Of a stretch of DNA of 64,000 nt, positions 36,616 to 49,647 are shown piece by piece. How positions within the stretch are numbered: the stretch's first letter is position 1; the number at the start of each line of letters is the position of its first letter. Under the pieces are notes generated by a model. It did not search any database. It was not told the origin of the DNA and saw nothing but the letters and a program-made list of their open reading frames with translations. The position numbers and the translations under genes are program-made. This DNA is from Eleginops maclovinus (taxonomy: Eukaryota; Chordata; Actinopteri; Perciformes; Eleginopidae): assembly GCF_036324505.1 (NCBI RefSeq), contig NC_086355.1:21504518-21568517 (forward strand), given 5' to 3'.

Positions 36616-36619
36616 ATGT

Positions 36620-38160
36620 CCCTTTTCTGGGGCTACTTCCTCCAACTACTTCTAGAGAAATCAAAGGGGTTCCCAGATCAAATATGCTGTATTATCTCTC
36701 CACTTTCTTTCTGGGCCTGTCCCTGGGTCTTCTCACATTATAATGTGGAACAAATCAGGTTAAAGCCAATTTCTGATTGCTTAAACATTAAGGAGACATT
36801 CCGAAATAAATGAAAAAAACGATTTAAATGTTTGTTTAATACTCTCAGCTGTGATGATCAAAATAAATATTCTGCTGCCAACAGACAAACTTTTACTGAC
36901 GGAATTTGGTTGCAGCTGCCTTATACACATATCAGAGTGCTAAGCAACAACAACAATTTAGCTAATTTAAAAATATATATAAATTACCGGAATCATTTTC
37001 CATTTGGCAATTCCATTTCACCTCTGCAGCCCAATCGTTTTGAACAGCTAGCCTAGAATATCTCCACTAAGAAACATCCAAGAGCCATAAGGGTGGAACC
37101 AAAGGAACCGTACTTCGTTTCATCTGATAGAATCTAGACAGTTTGCTTTGCCAGATGCAGAAAAGTCCAAAAGATTAATACAAAATATCACTGCATCACA
37201 TCATGGTGACCAACCCTCTGAAACACCAGAACTGGTTTAACAGGATCAAACATTCCATTTCATCTTAGAAATATGAGCGATTTGAAAGATTTTCTTCTAT
37301 CTGAGGCCTAGACCAATTAGAAGTATTTGGTGTAATAGCAGATGACGTTCTCTTCCAGGCCCCAGTGACCACAAGCAGGGGAGCAATTCTGCATACTGAG
37401 GCAGAAAGCCTCCACGCTATGTGGAGCTTGGATAATAAAGCCATCTCTCCTTACAATGCACTGCAGATGAGGCAGAATAAACTTCATAGTCACCGGGAAT
37501 GTGAATATGGGAAATTATTGAATAAAAGTTACACCTTTGGCTCAAACTTATGTAGGACTACAACCCTCCTGACTGTTAACTGTTCTACGGAAGAGATGTA
37601 TACAACACTCACATATTCCTAATACTGCATTCAAATACAAATAAGAGATCACCTAAATCCTGGTTGTGAATTTCTTGAATCCAAAAGAAGTGAGAGGAAA
37701 GAAGATTTTTCATGAGAAAGTTATGGTTTCTAACACAGGGATAATTACTGGGTATAAAATAAATTATTGTACTTTGGTGATGTCACGCTTTTATTAGGAT
37801 GTGGGCCTTTTCTTTCCATAGCCGAGAGGGGAAAAAGAGAAGAAAATCCTGGCCCTCATATTCCAGTCGATCCTACAGATGGGCAAACCCATCCCCCCCC
37901 CGCGTGTGTCTGGTGAGTGGGGGTCCAAACTGGAATGTAACCAGTAATTCATCACTCCGAGGTCTATGAGTCAAGAGGAAAGATGTATAATTCCCTTAGA
38001 GAGAACAAAAAAAAAGCAATGGTTAAGGAAATATATGTGGAGCGTTTTATGATGAAAAGTTACAAAGGCACCTAATACAACAAGAAATACCACGGAGGCA
38101 AAGGGCAACTCATCTGATATTCTTTATCAACAGGAAGAACTCAAATGGAAACTTCCAGCC
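36620..38160. other. Non-coding stretch, nothing recognised
   Basis: Short frames only. A C run with CpG (about 37890-37905) is the one compositional irregularity. Confidence 0.45.
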
Positions 38161-38163
38161 ACC

Positions 38164-38260
38164 TCTTAAAGGGATAGTTTGGATTTTTGAATGAAGTTCT
38201 TAATAGTTATTTTACTACCTTCACTTGAGGTTGCCCAATAGTGCTTCAGGAATAAGTCCT
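38164..38260 (+). repeat. MITE-like repeat starting TTAAAGGGATAGTT, fragment
   Basis: CTTAAAGGGATAGTTTGGAT followed by TTTTGAATGAAGTTC. It shares its first 15-30 bases with the repeat at 35088-35312 but diverges after that. The right boundary is not clear. Confidence 0.5.
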
Positions 38261-38264
38261 AAAC

Positions 38265-40159
<1,895 letters not shown>

Positions 40160-43100
40160 TCTTGTCACCTTTTTTTTCCCTCCTAACTGCTAGGCATTGA
40201 TGATGTGTTGAGTTTGCCAGTTGCCAATAACTCAGGGAGAACACCTTCCTCATCCTGTCCTGACTTGTAAAGCTTCAAAAAGGAGAGAGAAGTTCAACGT
40301 GTCGTTTTGTCTTGTATGGAGATAAATCAAGTTCAAATGGAGTCTACATGTTATTTTTTACATTCTTCACAAAGTAAACATGTCCGGCATTTAACAGTTG
40401 ACCCCTTGAAAAAAGATGGTTGACATGGATTTTTTTTAAACTCATAGTATGTTCTGTACACCTAATTATACATGCATTGTTTTAGCAGAAATGGCCTTTA
40501 TTGTCACATTGTGAAGCAAGCCAACATTTGATTTGATGTGTTTCATATTAAAATGTGTGCTGCTGGAATGACTTTGGACTGAAGCAATGTTCTTCAGCTT
40601 GCAAGCATGTTTTGATCTGGCCATCATACCAGCCTTAAACTCTACTCATGAACATGCATTTATTTACCTTAAGGATGTAAAGTGTCTGCAGAAAATGCTG
40701 TCCTTCGTGGATGCAGATTCAGGCATGCATATAAACAATTGCATGCATGTGTGCACGCATTGACAGAAAAAGCCTCTGAACAAATAAAAGTCTGCTTTTA
40801 CTCTTCCCCTCTCTTGCTGGCAAGACCACTCATACGCAATTTGTACAGCCAACTATTTTTCAAAGCCACAGAATGTTATGATCCCCAAAGTTATTAGAAA
40901 GTGTTTGGAAAATGTGTATTAAATGATTGCCAAGACATGTATAATATTCAATTTGCAGAATGATGCTGCTACAAAAAGTGTTTTGATAGATAACATTAAC
41001 AGTGTTCAGCTGTAGTAAAGAATATGTACAGTATACTGACATGCAGTTTGAAATTAGATACTACTTAGATACTAAGACACAGCATCCACTTTCAGTCACT
41101 CCAGATTCTTTTTAATACAGACACTTTGGTTGAGGATTTATCTGACTTATTTTTAAATGAATAGACTATATCTCTCAGGCTATGTTTACATACAAATTAC
41201 ATAAGTACATCATGAACTTTCTACTCTGGATTCGGGGTGTAGACTAATACATACTATTATGACATCGAAACATCTGCTAGGAGTTCAAGATGCATTGTAA
41301 TGTTTTTCTTTTGTACCTAGAAGTCAAAATATAGCAGCTGGGTTATGTTGTAGTTCTAAAGCCTCCTCATAGCCTGTCACTAGAAATACTGTATCTTTAA
41401 AAATTAAGTTGTGTTTGTTTTTTTCTCAGTTACTTGGCACCGTTTCACTTCAGTCTTTCATCAAACTCGCTTTTTTTGTATAAATTGTGCTGCTGCTGCT
41501 GTTTTTAAACCCACTGGCTGGCTTCAGAAGTTTTTTGTCCGGAAAACACTATCAGTGAAGATCATATTACAACTCACTCAACTCGTGCTTTTACATCTTT
41601 TTTATTGTACTGCGTAGTGAAAAGCTTTTGAAAAATATTGAGAATGTAGGGAAAGAGGGACGGAGAGGGAAAAAGGAAGCCCCCTCTCCAAGATGAATCC
41701 TCGACGATGACATCAGAGCTCAGATCTGTTCACCACATTGGACTGGAAAGGCTGGGCTAATTATCCTTGTTTCCTGGAGATGCAGGGGCCTTGACCGAAC
41801 TCCCCCAGTGTGGTGAAGACTTGCCTCCTAAAACGATGAGTTTTACTGCTGAGTCAAATTCCAGAGAGTGGGTGACTGTACAAGGACGTACTGCATGTGC
41901 TGCTCGAGTTTTAGAGTGGGGTCCACTCTGAAAAGAATATCCACAGCTTCTTTGTGTGATAAAAATGGCAGTTGCTAACTAGTAAATTAATGAGACTTCT
42001 TCACCTCAACAAGCCGAAAAATTAGCCACCATTAGCTTAGCAGTATTAATGCTCCATCATACAGCTGCGATGTTGTTGGTTTGTAGCCCAGCGCTTTTTA
42101 CTTTTGTCAATTTCATCAACGCTTAAAAAAATGTAACAATATAGCCAAAACATGTGGAGATTGTCCTTCTGAACAAAACATGTAAGTAAATAAATATTTG
42201 TTTATCACAGATCTGATTTTTCAGCAATATTTTGAAATCCGATACAAGAATTCCATTGCTTTTTGTCAGGGGAGGCCTTGTGATGCTTACTTAAGGGTCA
42301 GACTACAAAAACACGTCTTCACTGCACCAGTCTCACATCTTTTCCTCATCCTCACAATGTTCCAAGTGGCCCACCCCCAGATGGATATATTAAAGTAACA
42401 GGCTGTGCATTTCACACCTAGGCCTTCAGTAGTGTCCTACCTGAATAAACCACAATCTTAATACCACCACATCATGACGTCAGATACATAAACCATTACT
42501 ATTGTACAGAAACTCACTTTAACAGGGCGTTTCATCAAAGAACAGTATGTAATGTATCGAGAATGAATTACATGACAAAGCAAGAAACCCAAATAACACA
42601 ATTCAACCAGTCTCCTTTAACTGCAGCCACATACATCATCTTTAGCAGAAATAGAGTTAAATTGTATATTAACTCACCAGTTAATATAAAAAATACAAAA
42701 AACATTTGATTATGTGTTAAAATCTAAACAAAAATGTGTTGCAACTTTAGGTTGCTAAAGACGCTACAGATGCCATTTGCTAGCAGGTCGCTACACAAGC
42801 TAATGTTTGCTAGCGCTGACAATACAATTAAAGGACGTGAAAATGCCAACGTCACACTGTTGATTCTGAAGGCTTCAGGGCAGATTTCTTTGACCCACAA
42901 CACATTCTGACTTAAATATAACCTTGAATAGACTATTAGAAATATTAATGATGTTTGGCAAAAAAACTATACTAAAAGGTTGGTCAGTGATTCTGAAAGT
43001 GTGCAGACGGCCCACCACTGTATTAAAGTGCAATGCCATGAACATTTTGAAAGTCATTCCCTTACTTTCATTTTTTTAATACATATTGTCAGTACTTCCT

Positions 43101-44047
43101 AAGATTGACATGACAATATAAATTGTTCTGAGACTCTACACTCCCTAATGTTTTGGTTACTGCTAGACAGGCTTGTAATTCAAATCCTTGTTTAGCCTTG
43201 TTTAGCCAGAGCAGATATGAGGCTGTGCCACACCATGCATAACATCATTTGGACTAGGGGTAGTTTGACACTGTTTACACAGTTACTCTCTGGCAGCAGC
43301 CCATTTTTTTCTCTATGTAGATGTGTCTGGGTTTGTGCTTATGCAGGGGTTAGGCCTTTATACTGCCATCCCAGTAAAAACTGTCAGAATCCAGCTGACG
43401 CCTTGATGTATGGCTCAAGTGGTGAAAAAGTTGCACTTTAAAGTAGCATTCAGCGTTTGTCATCAATGTTCCCTATAATTTGGGTTCACTCATAAAAGAA
43501 ACTGAGGTCAGCAAATGTTTCTTCTTAAGGCTGAAGTGCCATTACCAGATACTTTATTACAATGAACAATTCAGCAGACTATATTCATTTAAGGTGTACA
43601 TTTGTTTCTTAAAGTCAGCATAAAGAATAAAAATAAGGCAGTATACATACTTAAATATAATATAATACAAACAAATTATTTTAGTAAGAACATTTTAATG
43701 AGTGTAAAACAGCTTTGTTTTTTAACTGAACTCTGACCAGTTCTACTATCTTAACCCTTTAGAGTCCCTGGGCTAATTTGGAAGTTTTCAAGCTACTTCT
43801 ATCTGTTGATTTGTCTTACTAAACCCCATCAAGAAATATTTAGCATGTCAATGTTTAGTATCCTTTTTTTAGGACAACCTCACCTGTATGACCTGAAAGG
43901 TTTTTTTTTTTTTTTTCATTTTTCCATACTATATGAACATTTTGGACCCAAAATCACACGGATTTTGAAAATGATATTATTTTTTATATGGGTAACACAA
44001 ACATGCACAACAACATTTTGAAAGCTGAACATATAAACAGGGATTGT
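40160..44047. other. Non-coding stretch, nothing recognised
   Basis: AT-rich DNA with many short frames, none with a recognisable domain. It includes a T run at 43902-43917. Confidence 0.5.
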
Positions 44048-44055
44048 CACTATGG

Positions 44056-46334
44056 CAGTGGTTCTTAACCTGGGTTCGATCGAACCCCAGGGGTTCGGTG
44101 AGTCAGTCTCAGGGGTTCGGCGGAGGTCAAGACACACACCCGACTCATATGATTTGTGATGACACGCCCCGCTTTGCCATCACTGGCTGCAGGTGATCAC
44201 ACTACATCGCTTGGCCTATCTGTGCTGCAGGGAATTTGGTGCGCTCAGTAGTCGACTTTTGACTGTTGTGATGGTACGTCGTTTGATCTCTTTCTTAATA
44301 TTTTAATCCCTTCATACTAACTATGTCGAGCGAAAAGAGAAAGTGGTCGGACGAATATGGATTCACATGTATAACGGAACGTGATGGGAGTCAGCGTCCT
44401 AACTGCATGATTTGCAATGCCAAGTTGAGCAATTCTAGTCTAGCACTGGCAAAACTAAGGGAACACTTCCTAAGCAGCATGGACATGGGGAATACAAGAA
44501 CACAACGCTTGCTAAATGCAAGGTGAAGAGAGCCAGATTCGATGAAAAGGCTACTCTGCCTGTTCTCGGCTTTTTCAACAAACTGATCCTCACAGCATCG
44601 TACGAAGTTGCTTACCTGATCGCAAAGCAGGGCAAACCACACACCATTGGTGAAACACTCATAAAACCAGCTGTGTTGAAGATGGTGAATATCATGCTGG
44701 GAAAAGCGGCTGAAGTTAAGTTATCCCAAATTCCTCCTTCAAATGACACCATCAGCGACAGAATAGAGGAGATGAGCAAAGACATCTTGGCTCAAGTAGT
44801 TGCAGGTCTGATTTCAAGCCCGGCAAAATTCAGCCTCCAACTCGACTGAGACCACAGACGTTTCCAATCTAAGCCAGCTTGCTGTATTCGTGCGCTATGT
44901 GAAAGACGACGTGATAAAGGAAGATGTTTTATTTTGTAAGCCTCTTACAACAACAACTAAGGCAGCCGATGTGAAGAAACTTGTGGATGACTTCTTCAGA
45001 GACAACAATCTTTCGTGGGATATGGTTTCTGCAGTTTGTTCGGACGGAGCTCCAGTCATGCTGGGAAGAAAGTCTGGTTTTGGTGCACTAGTGAAAGCCG
45101 ATACACCACACATCATTGTTACGCATTGTATTCTGCACAGACATGCGTTGGCAACAAAAACTTTGCCTCCAAAACTGGCAGAAGTATTAAAAATTGTAGT
45201 GGAATGCGTGAACTATGTGCGAAATAGTGCTCTGAGGCACCGTTATCTTCAGTGAGCTGTGTAAAGAAATGGGCTCTGAATTCGAGGTACTTCTGTACCA
45301 TTCTAACGTTCGGTGGTTATCCCGGGGACAGGTGCTGAATCGTGTTTTTGCCATGCGTGTGGAATTAGCCCTGTTTTTGCAAGAGCACCAACATTGTCAT
45401 GCAGATTGCTTCAAAAATTCTGAGTTCATTCTCATTTTAGCGTACATGGCTGATATCTTCGCAGCTCTCAATCGTGTCAATCAGCAGATGCAGGGCGATG
45501 GAGTCAACATCATCGAAGCAGAAGAAAACCTGAAGGCTTTTCAAAAAAAGCTACCGTTATGGAAACAATGAACAGAGAACGATAACTTCGCACATTTTCC
45601 CTGCTGGACTACTGTGTAACTAAGATCGAAGATTTGTCTGGAATCGGAGACATTTTTGTACCCGCGGAACTGAAGCAAGCAATTGCCACGCACTTGGATG
45701 AGCTTACAAAGTCTCTCAACGGATACTTCCCTACAAGAGAGTCATATCCAGCATGGGTGAGACAGCCGTTCACGTTTGGTGCTGGACAGCAGGTGTCAAT
45801 GATGAATACCTCGACGAAATCATTGAAATTAAGCAGAGCCAGGTTCAACAGCAACTCTTCAGAAAAACAACGCTCTCAATGTTTTGGTGTCAACAAATGG
45901 TAACGTACCCTGTTATTGCTAAGAAAGCCCTGGAGATGTTCATACCGTTTGTTACAACATATCTTTGAGAGCAATCCTTTTCGAGGATGCTGGACATAAA
46001 AACGAAGAAAAGGAACAGACTTTGTTGCGAAAATGACTTGAGAGTGGCACTTGCCAAAGTGAAGCCGCGCATTTCTGAACTGGTCTCTCAAAGGCAACAG
46101 CAGAAGTCGCACTGATTTGCAGTAAGTATTCATTATTATGTTTTTGTTTTGTGTGAAAATCATGTTTTGCTGGTTTTGTTCTTGGAACACAGTGATGTTG
46201 ATGCACGGTTCATTTTGTGCACCAGTAAAACATATAGCTAAGTATGTCTTGAATTTGAAAATAAAGAAGGGTTCGGTGAATGCACATATGAAACTGGTGG
46301 GGTACAGTACCTCCAACAAGGTTAAGAACCACTG
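44056..46334 (+). mobile_element. hAT-Charlie DNA transposon (2279 bp) with perfect 8-bp TSD
   Basis: The left end is CAGTGGTTCTTAACCTGGG and the right end is CAAGGTTAAGAACCACTG, giving an inverted repeat of about 16-17 bp. CACTATGG flanks both sides (44048-44055 and 46335-46342), the 8-bp TSD of hAT elements. The ends match the CAGTGGTTCT(C/T)AACCTGGG termini of the Charlie group. A 16-bp palindrome GGGTTCGATCGAACCC lies just inside the left end. One decayed transposase gene fills most of the interior. Confidence 0.93.
44323..46115 (+). pseudogene. hAT (ZBED5-like) transposase, frameshifted
   Basis: ATG at 44323. It starts MSSEKRKWSDEYGF with a BED-type finger (CMIC, then REHF at the position of the histidines). 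The frame shifts near 44474 and again at about 44846, inside the LD-ETTDV catalytic motif. It continues as SNLSQLAVFVRYV with CSDGAPVML and HCILHRHAL, shifts near 45250 (RYLQ), then runs through YHSNVRWLSRG. There are further shifts near 45570 and 45760, and a TGA stop just before EQSFSRM at 45966. The C-terminal MFIPFVTTYL and FSRMLDI region is the hAT dimerisation domain. The gene ends at 46113-46115. Host genes ZBED5 and FAM200 derive from this group. At least five lesions make it inactive. Confidence 0.85.
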
Positions 46335-46611
46335 CACTATGGTAATGTAAATGTCTGATTGAGGTATCATGAACCTATACACATCTCATGAACAAATAGC
46401 AAGTGTGTCAATAGGCGTTTTTCACTCATTACTCAAAGTTCTGTCAACCATGACACAGAGTATTGTAGAATATTGTATCTTCAAAACTCTAAATCAATCT
46501 AACTATTCACCCTATTACGCCCCGCCCATTTTTAACGGCTTTTTTCTTCCGCTTTGTGTATGATCTTCCGGTCAGCTAGTTCCGGTTAGCTAGTGTAACC
46601 TAACCTTTAGT

Positions 46612-46803
46612 GTGACCTTTAAGATGGATGTTACCTGGGCAGAGACAAGCGATGCTGTTCGTAGTAGTGGAGGTGAAATTTTACAACACCCTAGTCAAAT
46701 AAAAGAGTGGATGGACGACATGAGGAGATGTCGCGATGTCCATCACCCTCCGGCTCGAGCTCAGGCTCAGCCTCAGCAGCATTGCTGGTTGATGCCTCTA
46801 TGA
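46612..46803 (+). CDS. Hypothetical 63-codon frame near left end of THAP element
   Basis: Starts MDVTWAETSDAVRSSGGEI and ends in a Pro/Ala/Gln-rich tail. The first half is charged and not low-complexity, but I recognise no domain. It follows a CpG-containing leader about 100 bp inside the putative left terminus, which is where a first exon of an element gene could sit. It may also be chance. Confidence 0.2.
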   Translation: MTFKMDVTWAETSDAVRSSGGEILQHPSQIKEWMDDMRRCRDVHHPPARAQAQPQQHCWLMPL

Positions 46804-46809
46804 AAATAA

Positions 46810-47850
46810 TGACTCAGTTAAAACTAAGATGTATCCGTGTTGTCATGGCTTAACTAAGGTTAACACTATTTTGAAAACATTTACTCCTAAACTACAATCG
46901 TTTAAAACTGTGTTGACAAGCAGTCAATAACAGAATGTTACCACAGCTACTAACTCGCGTTATGGCAAAGTATGTTCTGAGAACTTACCTGATTGCCTAA
47001 CAAGCTGTTGTCGCGGACGTCGCACCGGAGCTTCATACCCAAGCCATTTCTCGGGATACGGGTGTTGGGTAGTAGGTCTACCATCCACAAAATGAAACGA
47101 ACAGACATAGGGTCTTTTTGGAGTTTTTTTTAAGTGAAGTGCCCTCAGCCAAAGACGCCGGTCTTCCTCAACGCTAGGAGGCGGATATAGATGAAACGAT
47201 GGCCCACAGCATTCAATTTGCTTCTTCCCGTGAGTAAAAGGCTATGTCTCGAACCGGACACTTCAGACCCAGGTTCAGGGTCCTGCATTGCAGAGCACTG
47301 ACATCTGTGGTGCGCAGCTTGGCTGATAAGTGTTCGATTCGGGACAGCACTTAACGTTAAGCACCTGGCGGAAGTGACGAACGCAAATCTGCTTGCGACT
47401 CTAAACCCGCGAAACATTAGCAAAAATAAACTACATTTGTAAACAAACCTACATGAGCAAAAATTAAAAATGAGTGTGGTTTTGGTGATTTTTCTCTCCT
47501 TGGTCTACCCCTTTCTCCACCCCATGTGGAAACTTCACCGTCTCCGCAGTCGTGGGAGGATACTGCGTTTACTTGCTGAACGCGAGCTGGTATGCAAATT
47601 TGACATTTTGAGGGGAGGGAGGGGGAATGTGCGTAAACATTTAGCATACACGCATGAAAGCAGCCCAGCGCTCCTCCTCTTCCGCTACGTAGCCAAGATG
47701 GCGCCCGTGAGGTGCGCGAAGTGTCCATCGTTTCACACTCAATTTTTTTCCATCTGAGGGGCACCATCCGGGTACTTTTAGTGCGCTGAACTCTGCCGAT
47801 TTTGCCAGTGTGAACGCCCTAAGCCCCCAAAGTCAGTGTCCGAAGGGCAG
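46810..47850. other. Unclassified transposon-like DNA left of the outer hAT
   Basis: CpG-richer than its surroundings. 47230-47420 has GAACCGGACACTTC and 47700-47760 has GCGCGAAGTGTCC, a short inverted match that could mark another small element. A sentence such as CCAGTGTGAACGCCCTAAGC at about 47810 looks like a repeat terminus. No coding domain was recognised; the 95- and 116-codon frames overlap on opposite strands without motifs. Confidence 0.35.
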
Positions 47851-49178
47851 AAGCAGTGCCGCTGCTAGCCATTTTGGTGCCCTAAGCATAATTCCTTCAT
47901 GATGCCCTCCCCCCCCCCCCCAATAAAAAAACATTCGCGGAAAAGTTTAACTTTTTTATTACCAAACATATAAAACAATAGCAGCAGCAAACACACAGCA
48001 AAACAACAAACTTTTGCAGTGGCGCGGGAACCTCTTTTTGACCAGGGGTGCTGAATAAGAAAAAAATAAGGAATGTCCAACGATTTCTCCACCTATAAAT
48101 GTTTTGAATTTTGACTGCTAAATACGTAATTTTAGCGCGGTGTACGGTTGAGGGTGAGACGTTTTAGAAATGTCCTTTGCAGCCACAAATTTCAATATTC
48201 TACACTCAGATAACATATGCAGGCATATGTCATCAACCATAGGCCTAGGCACATTAACTTTTTTTTTTACGATAGTTTTACGATAGGATTCTTTATAATT
48301 TAACTGATGTTTATTAGCCTACTTTGGTCAAAGTCAGACAGTTAGTTAGCTGACTAGCACAACTTAGATCTAACGTTACCTGGAGTAGAATCTGATGTCT
48401 GCGTCGGAGCCAGCAAACCACTGCGCCAATATCTCGCTGGACCTTTATTTTACTGTGCACGTAACTCCCGTATTTCCTTTCTCAGATCCTCTACTTCTTT
48501 GGACAGGTCTTCCGTAGCTGATGCATACATGTCCAGTGCAGACGGTTCAGGGACTTAATACAAAAAGTTAATGTGTAGCCTAGTGTCATGCAGACGCATT
48601 GTTGTTTAAAAAGTAGCCTAACGTTACAGTAAAAATACAGAGTCGGAAGTACGTCACAAAGCTTAATGCAAGTAGCGAATTACCAATTGTGCCCAATAGA
48701 TGGCACTCTAATACAAAAAACGGCTTGTCATTCATGCTCATCAGCTAGCCTAATGTGTATCATTCATGTCTACTAAGACCATGATAAATACAATTGTCTT
48801 GATCTTCATCGTTTTGACAGCTCACCAGTCTCTTGTCTGCACTGTCAGTTACCTTTATGACCTTTACATTCTAAACATTTTAAATTAAAACAGTCTCTTA
48901 ATCTTGTGTCTCTCAATATTGTGTTGTAAATAAGTATAATAGCCCATTAGGCCTACTCCCTCATGGACACTGCATTTCTATTGCATTGCATATTATATTA
49001 CATGTAAATAACAGTATATGAAGGAAATGTTGGGGAAATGATGATTCAATTAAACAAATAGTTGTTTCAAGTTTGCTACAAATACTTTTATTAAGAGTTA
49101 ATAACTAGCTCTTGAATGGTATATAGCCAGCCAATGGTATGTAACCATATTTATAACAACACACCCCAGCTGATCTGA

Positions 49179-49532
49179 GATGAGAGCCAACTGAGTGAAA
49201 CATTAACAAGTAGTAGCTATTCAGTACAACATTTTGGTGTAGGCAGCAGTAAAATTCATTGAACACTAAAAAAACAATAACAATACAATTTGACATCATA
49301 ACTAAGTGGCAGCACATAGGTATGCATCAAAATCATTTGCAATAGAGGTATGCTATATAGAGTGATGAGAGCCAACTGAGTAAAAAATTAACAAGTAGCT
49401 ATTCAGTACATTTGGTGTAGGCAGCAGTAAAATCCATTGAACACTAAAATATTTACAATTTGACATTTTAACTAAGTGGCAGCACAAAGGTATGCATCAA
49501 AATCATTTGCAATAGAGGTATGCTATATAGAG
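49179..49532. repeat. Two tandem copies of a roughly 180-bp unit
   Basis: Copy 1 (49179-49363) and copy 2 (49364-49532) both run from GATGAGAGCCAACTGAGT through GGTGTAGGCAGCAGTAAAAT to GCAATAGAGGTATGCTATAT. They differ by small indels. The pair lies downstream of the transposase stop, in the 3' untranslated and subterminal part of the inner hAT. Confidence 0.9.
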
Positions 49533-49647
49533 GTATTCATAGTGCAAAAAGCATATATAAACACACAATAAAGACATCAATGACAAAACTATACATTGCA
49601 TATCAAACTGATTGGTGGGAGACAACTTGGTGGGACTCAGCTTACTT

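Noticed and set aside
47417..47767. 116- and 95-codon frames on opposite strands
   Set aside because: They overlap each other, have no motif, and lie in unclassified CpG-rich transposon-like DNA.
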